NCBI RefSeq assembly: GCF_029873635.1 | Contig: NC_080427.1 | Location: 72,385,348 to 72,449,347 of the forward strand | Length of the DNA: 64,000 nt | Reading direction: 5' to 3' | Source: Malania oleifera | Lineage: Eukaryota; Streptophyta; Magnoliopsida; Santalales; Ximeniaceae | Shown: one piece after another, positions 23,552 through 35,647 of the stretch | Layout of the letters: every line of letters starts with the position of its first letter | Numbering within the stretch: position 1 is the first letter of the stretch | Notes under the pieces: generated by a model | Told to the model about the DNA's origin: nothing | Database searches by the model: none | Seen by the model: only the letters and a program-made list of their open reading frames with translations | Position numbers and translations under genes: made by a program

Positions 23552-24635
23552 ATGGATCCAAGGAACAGTGGTACAAATGCTGGGGGTGATGGAGCAAGAC
23601 CTTCTGATACGAGGGGTAGAGATTCTGATGTAGTACTATGCAGCGTCACCCAGCAGGTGATGGCTAAGATGGCTAGGAGCTCGAGGGAGCATGGCTGCAC
23701 GATCGAGCAGTTTACGCAAATGAAGCCCCCATCTTTGCTGGAGGAGCTGACCTGATTGTGGCTGAAAATTGGGTTCAGGACATTGAGGAAATATTGGTGG
23801 TACTTTCATGTATAGACGAACAGAAGGTGTCATTTACGTCGTTTAAATTGACAGGGGAGGCAAAACACTGGTGGAGATTGGCAAAGCTGATAGAGGAGCA
23901 GAGGCCTGATCCCGTGCCAGTGACATGGAGTCAGTTCAAGGAGCTGTTCTTGGAGCGATATTTCCCTGCTATCGTTCGGAGTGCGAAGGCAGCAAAATTC
24001 AAGCATTTAGCTCAGGGGAAGATGACAGTATCATAATATGCAACACGATTTATTAAGTTGTCTCGATTTGCCCCAAACTTGGCACCAGACGAGGAGAAGA
24101 AAGCAAGGAAATTTAAGGAAGGTTTGAGGTAGAATTTGTTTGAGTAGGTCATCGGTTTTCGGGCTTAAACATTCGCAGAGGTGGTGGACAGAGCTACTAT
24201 TATGGAGAGTAGCATACAGAGGGGTGCCGCAGCTCAGAATCAGAGGAAGAGGCCCATGCCTTAGGATTTCCAGGCAGGTTCTAGCCGGTGGCCATGGAGA
24301 GGAGACCGATATGGAGGAAGTTAGGGATGGATGATGGGACACAGTGGTCCTTAGGGTGGACAGACTATTCCTGTATGTCCCAGATGTGGTCAGAGGCAAC
24401 CAGGTGAATGTATGAGGGGAGAGAACATCTTCTATCATTGTGGGAGACTTAAGCATAGGTCTTGGTCATGTCAAGGATTTTCGGCCCAGGCACTAGCTCC
24501 CAGACCATTTCGGGGTGGTTATCAGGCGCCCCATGGAGGCCAGTAGAGGAACACTACACCGGCGAGGGTCTACACGTTGACGTCAGATGACGCTGAGGTA
24601 GCTGAAGATGTAGTTATAGGTACCTTTACCTTTTT
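23552..24635 (+). pseudogene. Element D gag
   Basis: The ATG at 23552 begins M-D-P-R and follows the pyrimidine-rich TTTGTCTTTATAG with one G between, so an acceptor-like AG touches the start. The retrotransposon gag domain is visible: W-V-Q-D-I-E-E-I, then F-K-L-T-G-E-A-K-H-W-W (23758-24036), then a Y-F-P-A motif. A stop (TGA, 23754-23756) and a later frameshift split the domain. A zinc-knuckle remnant (C-P-R-C and later G-x2-G-H-type residues) lies near 24380-24470. No complete Gag can form. Confidence 0.82.
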
Positions 24636-27600
24636 TTGTATAAAGTTGTTGTTTTATTTTTTTACGCAGGTGCCACCCATTCTTGTATTTCGTCAGGGTA
24701 TGCTAAATTGACTAGGTATGAGGCACAGTTGTTAGATGTCGAATTGGCTGTAGCTATGCCGACTGGATCAATGGTGAGGTGTAGGAAGGCACTTAGGGAT
24801 TTTCTAATGGCCATTCAGGGAAAATTACTGCCGGATGATCTTGTGATATTAGACATGCAAGGGTTTGATGTAATTTTGTGTATGGATTTGTTGACAGTTA
24901 ATTATGCTAGTATTGATTGTCATTTGAAAGAAATGATTTTTAGACCTCCTGGTGAGCAAGAATATAGATTTATTGGTTCATGTGTGCGCGCTTCGCCACA
25001 ACTTGTGTCAGCTATTCAGGTGAGAAAACTAATTCAAGATGGTTGCTAGAGATTTGTCGCCTACATAAAAGAATTACCAAAAGAACACTGAAACAAGTAG
25101 ATATTCCTATGGTTAGAGAATTTTTAAACATTTTCCAAAAAAATTACCTAATTTATCACCAGACCAGGAAGTTGAATTCACCGTGGATCTTCTACTGGGG
25201 ACGACACCGGTATCTAAAGCACCTTATCGAATGACTCAAACCAAGTTAAAGGAATTGAAAGATCAATTGCAAGAATTGCTGGATTAGTGGGGAGCAACAA
25301 TTCTATTTGATGGAACTATGAGGATGTGCATAGATGATAGGGAAATAAATAAATTGACAGTCAAGAATAAATATCCTCTTCCTAGGATAGATGATTTGTT
25401 TGATCAGCCTCAGGGGACCTAGGTCTATTCTAAAATTGACCTTCGGTCGGGTTACCATCAGGTGAAAATTATGGCAGAAGACATTTCAAAGATGGCATTC
25501 TGAACTAGATATAGGCATTACGAGTTTTTGGTGATGCCATTTGGGTTGAATAATGCACCAATAGTATTTATGTATTTAATGAATTGGGTATTCTATCAGT
25601 TTTTGGATCAGTTCGTTGTAATTTTTATAGATGATATACTGGTCTACTCGAAAAGTTATATGTAGCACGAACATCATTTGAGACTGTTGTTGCAGACATT
25701 GAGAGAAAGAAAGTTGTAAGAAAAATTCAAGAAATTTTAATTCTAACTGAGGCAGGTTTCTTTTCTCGACCATGTGATCTCTAGGGTTGGCATATCAGTT
25801 GATCCGAGTAAGATAGAGGCATAGGTGAGTTGGGAAAGGCCAGGAAATGACCAGGAGGTCAGGAGTTTTCTAGGTTTGGCAGGCTACTACCGATGCTTTA
25901 TTAACGGTTTCTCCAAATTATTGGGTCCGCTAATGCGATTCACAAGGAAAAATGTGAAGTTTGAATGGACCGATGATTGTGAACAGAGCTTTTAGGAATT
26001 GAAGTAGCAGTTGGTCACCGCCCCAGTGTTAGCCATTCCACTAGGAGAGGACGGGTTTGTGATACAGTTATGCATCCCTGAAGGGACTTGGATGCGTATT
26101 GATGCAGCACGGTAGGGTTATCGCATATGCTTCTAGGCAGCTTAAAGAATATGAGAAAAACTATCCTGTGCATGATTTGAAACTAGCTGTAGTGGTGTAC
26201 GCTCTCAAATTTTGGAGGCATTATCTGTATAGAGGGAAATGTGAAGTCTTTACAGACCACAAAAATTTAAAATATTTCTTTAGTCAGAAAAAGCTAAATA
26301 TGTGACAAAGAAGATGGTTATAACTTATTAAAGATTATGATTGCACTATTGGCTACCATCTAGGGAAAGCAAACATGGTGGATAATGCATTGAGCTGAAA
26401 GTCAGTGGGAGCAATATTATCAGCAGTGGAGATTCAGCACTCTATTATGATGGATTTAGAAAGATTAGGCATGGAACTGATAAAGGATGATCACCAGTCA
26501 TTCATTGCTAACCTGGTGATTCAACCTACATTGCAAGAAAGGATTAAAGCTAGTCAGAATTTTGACCCAGAGTTAACGGAGTTGATAGAGAAAGTGCAAG
26601 ACAAACATGAGGAGGATTTCAGTATATCAAATGATGAAGTGTTGCGGTTCTGTACCAGACAATGTGTTCATGTAGATGCTGAGATCAGGAGAACTATATT
26701 GAAGGAGGCTCACAGATCCCTATACATCGTACATCCAGGTAGTACTAAAATGTATCAGGATCTACGGGAATCCTTTTGGTGGAGCAGCATGAAGAAGGAT
26801 ATCGTTGAATTTGTTTAGCAATGCTTGACGTGTCAATAGATAAAGGTTGAGCACCAGAGACCCGCGGGGCAGTTGCAGCCACTTTTCATTCCAGAGTGGA
26901 AATGGGATCACGTCTCTATGGATTTCGTTACTGGGCTACCACCAGTGTGACAAGAGTTGAATGTATTTGGGTGATCTTTGATTGTCTGATGAAGACTGCT
27001 CACTTCATCCCTATTAAAGTCAGCTATTCCATGGATAGACTAGCAGAAATTTATGTTCAGGAAATAGTTCGCGTTCATGGTGTACCGGTATCCAAAGTCT
27101 CAGACCAAGATTCCTGATTTACTTCGCGATTTTGGAAAAGCTTTCAGGAGGCTATGAGAAAACAGTTAGTATTCAACACTGCTTTTCACCCTCAGATGGA
27201 TGGTTAGACTGAGAGGATGATCCAAATATTAGAGAATATGCTCCGTGCATGCGTGCTGGATTTTGGGGGTAGCTGGACTCAGTTTATGCCATTGGTTAAG
27301 TTTGCTTACAATAACATCTATCAAGCCAGCATCAACATGGCACCTTACGAGGCGCTTTATGGTAAGAGGTGTCGTTCTCCTCTTTTCTAGGATGAGGTAG
27401 GCGAGAGGCGAGTTTTGGGTCCAAAAATGATGCAACAGGCGTATGATAAAGTCTGACTAATTAAAGAAAGAATCAATACAGCTCAGAGTCGGCAGAAGTG
27501 TTACGCAGACACTCGCTGCTAGGAGTTAGAATTTGATGTGGGTGATCGGATATTCTTGAAGGTAGCTCCTCTGAGAGGGATTATGATGTTTGGAAAGAAG

Positions 27601-27660
27601 GGCAAGCTGAGCCCTAGGTACATTGGCCTTTTTGAGATACTTGAGAGAGTGGGATCAGTA
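24636..27660 (+). pseudogene. Element D pol: protease, RT, RNase H, integrase
   Basis: Protease near 24660 reads F-Y-A-G-A-T-H-S, with the catalytic Asp of the usual D-S-G-A replaced by Tyr. RT has F-I-D-D intact at 25624-25635, but stops lie in the surrounding motifs. RNase H is frameshifted at about 26070. Integrase keeps its His/Cys zinc region (26700-26835) and parts of the catalytic core. A tail with L-S-P-R-Y-I-G-L-F-E-I follows. Stops are frequent, many at Trp and Gln positions. It ends in the module that normally precedes the chromodomain, where the deletion scar at 27660 begins. Confidence 0.85.
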
Positions 27661-28386
27661 TAAAATCATACTTTGTTTGATACATCACAAAATATTCTAA
27701 CCAGCTTATTTATGTAGTAAAAATAATCATACTCATGCCACAAAATTTGAGTGATAATTCATGATACAATAACTGTCTAGGAAAAATATATTTTGCTGAG
27801 AAATAAATTTATAATCATCTTATAGGATTTACTTAACTCAAAATACCTGGTTTTTTCCAAATATACGTATATAATATATCAAAGTATTATTTTCCTATGC
27901 CTGATTATTCAGAATAAAATCAATATAACAATCCTATAATCATAGACTTCATTTTAATCGGTTGAATTTCCAAAAATATTTGACATAATCTATTCCCCTT
28001 ACCCTATCCCTAGAGTGATGCCTACGATCCCCAAATGACGAATCCACCCCGATTAAACTGCTTTAGATCAAAGCTAGGATCGTGAAATGGTGTTTATCCT
28101 TTAATTTGAAGGAAAACTAGAGAGAAATTGAAGAGAGAGAGAGAGAGAGATAGATTTCGCAGCCCTAGAGAGAGAGAGAGAGAGAGAAAATTTTTCAAAG
28201 AAAATGAACTAGGGTCCTATTTATAGGTTGTTGGCCCAGATGAAACTGTCGATGGTTTGGTCTTTAACCAAACTTTTTTTCACTGTTTTACCTTTACTGG
28301 CCCTCAGTAACTCAAAACCGTCGACAGTTTTTCCTAAGCTCCACCAAACCATCGACGATTTGGTCTATACCAAACCAAATTTCCTC

Positions 28387-28464
<78 letters not shown>

Positions 28465-28476
28465 TAGGTCTCTACA
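27661..28476 (-). repeat. Truncated 3' LTR of element E
   Basis: It matches 36847-37639 of the 5' LTR and starts TGTAGAGACC on the minus strand. Polypurine sequence AAGGAGGGGAGGA abuts its start at 28477. It holds an (ATT)n run (about 28384-28463), GTCGAC palindromes of the form ACCGTCGACGGTTT (28243-28365), TATAAATAGG on the minus strand (28225-28216) and a GA/CT tract (28131-28186). It is cut at 27661 by the junction with element D. Confidence 0.88.
28384..28463. repeat. (ATT)n microsatellite in the E 3' LTR
   Basis: About 80 bp of uninterrupted ATT/TAT triplets. The same position in the partner LTR (37551-37629) is occupied by GTT triplets instead. Confidence 0.95.
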
Positions 28477-28806
28477 TCCTCCCCTCCTTATAAAATTTCA
28501 TCCTCGAAATTTGCTAACCAGCTCTTATATCATCATTTGGAGATCCCTATCATGCTTACCCGACTCTACAAAAAGCCAGCGACCACCCACATAGCAGCCC
28601 TATCCCAAATTTATTAATTACACTCACTTATGGTAAAGGAATACCGTGGTTACATATACGGGTTTTGGGAGATTACAAATAGTCAAATCAAAATTCTCCC
28701 AAAACCACTTGAGACTTAAAACCAAAAACAAAAGATTATTACTAAACCAACTAACTATACAACGCAAAATAACCAAATATTTACTTGATTCATCACATTT
28801 ATTTGA

Positions 28807-31484
28807 TTAATACTGGGCCTCGCTGAATAAGTATGGGTATCTCTGGTGTATTTCTTCCTCTACTTCTTATGAAGCTTGCTCAGTTGCATGGTTATGCCAA
28901 AGTACCTTTACCAATGAAATTTTCTTAGTGTGTAGTTCCTGCTCTTTCTGGTCTAGGATCTGAATTGACACTTCATTATAGGATAAAGAATCTCTAAGTT
29001 TCAGTAACTCATAACTTATCATATGCGATAGATCTGGGACGTACTTTTTCAACATGGACACATGAAACACGTTATGGATCTTGGACAATGTCGGGGGTAC
29101 ACTATCTTATAAGCAACCTAACCAACCAATTATTTCCAGTATCTCGAATGTTCAATATACCTAGGGCTTAGCTTGCCATTCTTCCCAAATCTCACAACTC
29201 CCTTTATTGGTGCAGTTCTCAAAAATACATTATCCCCTACACCAAACTCTAGCTCTCGTCGGCAGGCATCAGCATAACTTTTCTGTCGACTCTAAACTAT
29301 TTTAATTCTTTCCCAAATGAGTCTGATTTTCTCTAAAGTCTGCTATATAATCTCTAGCCCCAAAACCTACCTTTCACCAACTTCGTCCTAATACAGTGGA
29401 GATTGGCTCCCTTGACCATATAACGCTTCATATGGTGCCATCTCAATGCTGGCTTGGTAGCTATTATTATAAGCAAACTCAATCAATGGTAAATACTGGA
29501 TCCAATTCCCTCCAAAATCCAGCACACAAGCTCGCAATATATCCTCTAGTATCTAAATAGTCCTCTCTGACTGTCCATCAGTTTGGGGGTGTAACGACGT
29601 ACAAAAAGTCAGCTGAGATCCCAAGGCTCTCTGTAAACTCTTTCAAAACTAGGATGTGAACCATGGGTCCCAATCTGATTTGATGGACACTACCACGCTA
29701 TGAAGTCTAACTATCTCTTGAATATACAATTATGCTAACCTATTCATGGAGTAGTTAACCCTGATAGGAAGAAAATTGACAGTCTTTGTCAGATGATCTG
29801 CTATTACCCAAATAGCATTTTGCTCATGTAGTACTGGTGGCAACCCTGTAACGAAGTCCATGGTAATGTGTTCCCACTTCCATTCGGGAATGTGAAATGG
29901 TTGCAATGGTCCTGCCAGCCTCTGGTGCTCAGTCTTCACTTGTTGACATGTCAAGCACAACTTCATGTATAGGGCAATTTCTCTCTTTATATTATTCCAC
30001 CAAAAAGATCCCCACAGATCCCAATACATTTTGGTGCTTCTTGGATGCATTGTATAAAAAAGAGTGATGTGCCTCTTCCAAAATAGTTCTTTAATTTCAA
30101 CATGATTGGGTATACATAGTCTAGTGCAAAACCTCAAAACCCCATCATCTGAAATATTAAAATCTGCCCTTAGTCCACTCTGCACTTTATCCATAATTTC
30201 CACCAGCTCTGTGTCTTTCATCTGAGCAGTCTTAATCCTCTCCAGCAAAGTTGTTTGAATTACCAGATTAGCAATGTATGCTTGATGATTTCCCTCCACT
30301 AATTCCACGCCAAATCTTTCTAAATCCATCCCGATATGATGTTAAGTTACCATTGCTGAGACTGATGCATTCCTTGACTTCTGATTCAACGCATCAGCTA
30401 CCATATTGGCTTTTCTTGGGTGGTAACTGATGGTACAATCATAATACTTTATTAGCTCTAATCATCTCCTTTGTCTCATATTCAATTCCTTCTACATAAA
30501 GAAGTAGTTAAGGCTTTTATGATCTATAAAGATCTTGCACCTTCCACTGTACAGGTAGTGCTTCCACATTTTTAGCACATATACCACTACTGCCAATTCC
30601 AAATCAAGGTTGGGATAATTCTTCTCATACTCCTTGAGTTTCCAAGAAGCATACGCCACAACTTTTCCCAATTGCATCAGAATACACCCAAGCCCTTTCT
30701 GAGACGCATCAATATAAATCACAAAACCATAATCTATTGATGAAATAGTCAGAACCAGAGTAGTGAGAAGTCATTTTTTTAATTCTTAGAAACTTTGCTC
30801 ACAATCATCAGCCTATTTATACTTCACATTTTTCCTCGTCAATCATGTCACAGGACCCGATAGTTTAGAAAATCCTTCCACGAACCAGCGATAATACCCT
30901 GCCAGACCCAAGAAATTCCTGACCTCTTGAACATTCTTTGGTCTCGCCCAATCCACTACCGCCTTTATCTTACTCGAGTCTACGGAAACACCATCCCCGA
31001 CTATCACATTTCCAAGGAATGTAACTTTCTCCAGCCAAAATCCACATTTATTGAATTTAGCATAAAGGTTCTTTTCCCGTAACACCTGGAGTACCAACCT
31101 CAAACGATTCTCATGCTCCTCAGGACTTTTCAAATAAACCAGAATTTCATCAATGAATACTACCACAAACTGATCCAAATAGTCATGAAAGACCCTGTTC
31201 ATCAAGGTCCATAAATACAGCAGGAGCATTAGTCAGTCCGAAAGGCATAACCAAGAACTTATAGTTGCCATACCTAGTTCGGAAAGCAGTCTTTGGAACA
31301 TCCTCTGTAGTAACCCGACCCCGAAAAAAAAAAATATATATATATATATATTTTGGAGAAGATATTTTGAAAAGAGATATTTTGAGATATTTATATATAA
31401 ATATCTTGGAGGAGATATTTATTTAGATTACTTAAGGGCTAAGTTAGGATTTATTCTATAAATTCTCTTATTCTCTCTCATTCT

Positions 31485-31551
<67 letters not shown>

Positions 31552-34139
31552 AGATCCTTCGCCGTTCGTCGTCCGTTTCCAAAAACAGAGGGTACTGCGT
31601 GGATTAGAAGAGGAAACTCTACACTTTTAGTGGATCAGATCGTCGTTTCGGAGAGTTTCGGATTTTCCCAAGAATCGAGGTAGGAATCTGATCCTAATTT
31701 TGATTGGATATTTGGATAGCGGTAGAAAACATAGTAAGGTTATGTTCTGTGGTTTTAGGTTTTCGGGATCTCGGGTTGTCGTTTTGGACCGTTTTCGTAC
31801 GAAGTTTCATTTCGAATATAAGGTAAGGGGAACTTGACTACAACAACTATTTTGGAAAACTAAACTGCTAAAAAACTAGTTTATGTTATTATGTATGATC
31901 TAAATGCTTACTATTTTGACAATTTTACAATTTTTGGTAAAAACGAGGATTTCGACGTATGATCTCCAAATTTTACAAACATCGTTATTTGTGTTTATAC
32001 TATAGTAGGAGAGGCTCAATTCCTTTATTTATTTAGTTAAACTATGTATATTGAATTTCTATCATTTAGCAGGTTTTTGTATTAAACTTGTGTGATATAT
32101 GTTGAAATGGAAATGAATGTATTTTCTATACTACTGATATAGAATATGGGAATGAAATTCCAATTTGTTATACTGACAATGTGATAAACAGAGGCTGGTG
32201 ATACACCGAGCCGCATCAGTAAACAAAGAGGGGTAAACTGAGTGGAAAGACGCCGGTTTGAACCCGATGGAATTATTTCTATACTATTGATATAGATTAT
32301 GGGAGATAAAATCATATTTGTATAAATTGAATTTATGATACACGGAACCACAACTTGAGAGTCCCAAGAGGGTTGAAAAATACTTTCTTTGCAGGGTGAA
32401 ATGAAACCACTGTTATATGATACGGCACGATATAGTAGCTAGATGTACACGTGCAACCACACGTACTAAACGATGTGGGTACCAAGATGGTCGGCTAGCA
32501 GGGTGAAACCATTGGCTGATATTGGGCCAATGGAGGCAGTTGGATCTTATGTAGGTACTCGGCAATGTCTGCACGAACAGGGCATTGGACGAGTACCAGT
32601 GCACAACCCAAGCGACGGGGTAAAACTGGTTATAGGGATATTTTGCTGTTGGTCATCTGATAAATCATGAAATGGTCGAAAGACAGATGTGGGAATTTTT
32701 TAATATGAATGATGATATACCTGATGCATTACTGTATTGAAAATATTTGATTTATATTCCAGATGTTGAATGAAAATATGCATGTATGCAGTCACACACT
32801 GTTGTAACTCCTTCTTCCTTACTGAGAGGTGTCTCACCCTATCTTACAACCTTTGTTTTCAGGTTCGTCCGTGCGTCGGTCCTAGTAGATAAAGGGACTG
32901 GGGTGGTTATTTTGGTTAGCTTACGTAAGCATCTAAATTTTGTACTAAACTTGATGAAAGTCCTTTTTTGGAGGGTTGTAATATGACGATTACTCTAAGT
33001 CCAAATGTATGTAAATTATGGATGTATTAGTGAACTCTAGTATACGGCTAGTAGTAATCCCAATGGATGTTTATGTTTTTCCGCGACATTTACATCATGA
33101 TTATGTATGATTTACACTCGTATGTCCCTGTTTAGGGCGGGTTGTTTCCATATCTTGAACAGGTATAGGTATTTGATGTATGTGAGTGACACCTGAGTCC
33201 GTGTAAAGGGTCGGGTCTTTACATCCTCTACCTTGAATTTCACCTAATGATACCCCGATCGGAGATTAATCTTAGAGTAAACCTATGTTCCCTAGAGTTG
33301 ATCAAACAAATAATCTATATGGGGAAGTGGATACTTATTCTTAACTATCACCTTGTTTATCTCCTAGTAATTGATACACATTCTCATCGACCCATGTTTC
33401 TTTTTCATGAAAAGCACTAGTGCTCCCTAGGGTGACACTCTAGGTTTGATGAATCCCTTGTCCAATAATTCTTGTAACTGTGCTTTTAATTCTTTCAACT
33501 CTGCTGGAGCCATTTTATAGGGAGCCTTAGAGATCAATGCTGTCCTTAGAAGTAGGTCAATGGCAAACTCGATTTCACAAGGCAACCTAGGTAAATCCTC
33601 TAGGAATACATCATATAATTCCCTCACAATGGGGATAACTTCAAACTTTAGTTATCCTTCTGGTGCTTCCTTAACATAAGCTAGGTACCTCTAGCATCCC
33701 TCCAGGAGCAGCCTTCTTGCCTGAATAACTGACAATATCTGTGGTGAGGAACACACGCACAACCTAACAAACCTGCACTCCTGCTGCCCAGGAGGTCTGA
33801 ATACTACCTCCTTCTTGTAACAATCAATACTGGCATAGTTGGAGGCTAGCCAGCCCATTCCAAAAATCACATCAAACTCGTGCATGTCAAACACTACTAG
33901 GTCAGCAGTTATGATTCTTCCCTAAATACCTACTGGATAGTTTTTAAGAACCTTCCTACATACTACTATTGTTCTTGTAGGTGTGGCCACAGATAGATCA
34001 GCATCCAATAGCTGAGCTTCTACTCCACATAATTTGACAAACTCCCGAGTTATGAATGAATGTGTCGCCCCTGAATCAAACAATAAAATATCTTTATGTG
34101 ACAATATGAAAATAGTACCTGTCACCACACCCCCTGTAT
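28807..34139 (-). pseudogene. Element E pol: protease to chromodomain
   Basis: Protease has an intact L-F-D-S-G-A-T-H-S-F (34128-33922). RT begins at about 33627 and is interrupted by solo LTR F (31306-33223). It then has F-I-D-E where F-I-D-D is expected (within 31229-30843), so the second active-site Asp is changed to Glu. RNase H (30722-30492) reads I-Y-I-D-A-S. Integrase (30329 to about 29400) keeps the zinc region with C-L-T-C-Q and the first catalytic Asp in M-D-F-V-T-G-L-P. A module with V-F-H-V-S-M-L follows, then a chromodomain (Q-I-L-D-Q-K-E, V-K-V-L-W-H-N-H, 29088-28867) and a stop at 28809-28807. Frameshifts and stops separate these parts. Confidence 0.87.
31306..33223 (+). mobile_element. 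Solo LTR F (gypsy type) with perfect TSD TCCTC
   Basis: TGTAGTAACCCGACCCC to GGTCTTTACA, 1918 bp, flanked by TCCTC on both sides (31301-31305 and 33224-33228), inside the RT gene of element E and opposite to it in strand. The RT frame of E continues when one TCCTC is counted. It lacks the GTCGAC array but has TATAAATT (31457-31464), a long (CT)n (about 31493-31551), candidate intron 31680-31758 (79 nt), mini-exon to 31822 (64 nt), donor GTAAGGGG at 31823, hairpin 32823-32836, acceptor ending 32862 and donor GTAAGC at 32925. Confidence 0.94.
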
Positions 34140-35208
34140 TCTCTGCATCTCTCGGTGTGAGAGAATTGACCCGCGCTTGGGTGGTGTTCCTCTACTAGCT
34201 GCCTCAGGGTGCATGGTTGTTTTCCCTATAATGATTAGGAGTAGGTGCATTGTTCAACAGCCCATGACATTCTTGCGCAATGTGGTCGGGTCTACTGCAC
34301 CGATAACATGCATTTGTTCTAACTCGGTATTCCCCTACATGCCTCTTATTACATCAAGGGCAAGTAGCGTATGGTCAATTACCCTGATACACTCGACTCC
34401 CCATCTTCTATCTCTAGCCCCCACTGTTACTGTTCCTCCTCCATGGACCCTGACTTGTACCAGCTTGAAAGCCAAGAGGCATAGGCCTTTTCCTCTGATT
34501 CTGTATGTCTGCACTTCTCTACAGACTTGTCTCTATCATCATGGCTTTCTCCACCAGCTATGAAAAATTCTGAACCTAAAAAGCCACAACCTACTCATAG
34601 ATTCCCTATCTCCGGCCTCTTTCAAATCTCTGTGCCTTCGCCTCATCTAGAACCATATACGGGACAAAGCGGGACAGCTCAACAAATTTTGCTGCATACT
34701 GCTGGACTTTTAGGTGCCCCTAGGTTAAGTTTAGAAACTCCTTTGCTTTACAATCCCTAATGGTAGGGAGGAAATATTGATTGAAAAAAATCTCTTTAAA
34801 ATGGCTCCAGGTCAGAGCTGCAAGTTCTGGCCTCTATTATTCTAATAGTCTCACCAATCTCCACTAGCACTTAGTCTCCCCAATCATCTTAAAAGTGGAA
34901 AAAAAAACGTTTTGTTCATCGGTGCAAGGAAGGACTTTCAGTATTTCCTTGATCTCTTGAACCCAGTTCTCTACAACAAATGGGTCGGCTCCTCCTAAGA
35001 AAGCTGGGGGATTCATATAGGTAAATTGTTCTATTGTGCAGCCCTGATCAGCTAGTGGGTAATCCTGTCCCCTAGAGTTTCATGCAATCTTTGCCATGAC
35101 CTACTGAGCTACACTACGCAGTACTTGATCAAAATCACTGCCATCCATGCTAGAAGCCCTCACATTACTACTACCTTCAGCATTTGCATTGTTATTCCCA
35201 AGGTCCAT
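34140..35208 (-). pseudogene. Element E gag
   Basis: The ATG is at 35208 (minus strand), starting M-D-L-G-N. It follows TCCTATTTTCAAG directly, so an acceptor-like AG touches the start codon. The gag domain is recognisable in pieces: T-I-E-Q-F-T-Y-M-N-P-P-A-F, V-Q-E-I-K-E-I-L, and F-S-T-F-K-M-I-G-E-T, with stops at several Gln and Trp codons. A cysteine-rich knuckle remnant occurs near 34300-34350. It is related to the gag genes of D and A but is not their copy. Confidence 0.8.
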
Positions 35209-35631
35209 CTTGAAAATAGGACAGAAAACAATCTTAGAATCCTAATATCATAGCACGATCGGTGCAATCATCTAACTAAGAAACTATAAAATACACTATA
35301 TCCCCATACTAAAACACTTGGGCTTTCCCCACACAAATACTCCAATTTAACCTCCGAGTTCCAAATTTTAAGGCTCAATCTTACCGCTCAAAAACAAAAA
35401 CCGTCAATGGTTTGCCATAATTTTCCTAAAACCGTCATGTCAGGAAAATCACAGAAGACCATCAATGGATTTCTGCCTCTAGGCTGTGAAACCAAAACCC
35501 AAAATTCCAATCTTTAACCTCCAATAATGACTTACTAAAATCCCAATCTACCCATTTCCTACCCTCATCAAGATTCATTCCTATACTCTGGTATTGTTAT
35601 CCACTAAAGTCTACAGAACCTAACAATCTAA

Positions 35632-35643
35632 GCTCTGATACCA
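35632..35643 (-). other. Primer-binding site of E
   Basis: On the minus strand TGGTATCAGAGC, four bases inside the 5' LTR end. It is the initiator Met tRNA site. Confidence 0.93.
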
Positions 35644-35647
35644 AAAC

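Larger units (their letters stand above)
21005..27660 (+). mobile_element. Element D: Ty3/gypsy chromovirus, 3' end deleted
   Basis: A 5' LTR (21005-23224), a primer site and gag, protease, RT, RNase H and integrase follow in gypsy order. The frame reaches the GPY/F-like module just after integrase and stops abruptly at 27660, next to a piece of reverse-oriented LTR belonging to element E. No 3' LTR of D and no chromodomain remain. The loss is best explained by one deletion between D and E. D was inserted into the integrase gene of X. The flanking pentamer GAACA has no partner because the other side is gone. Confidence 0.88.

Noticed and set aside
28228-28467. 79-codon open frame with a long poly-Leu tail
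   Set aside because: It is a translation of the (ATT)n microsatellite in a truncated LTR, not a gene. The poly-Val and poly-Thr/Asn frames at 37389-37739 are the same case for (GTT)n.
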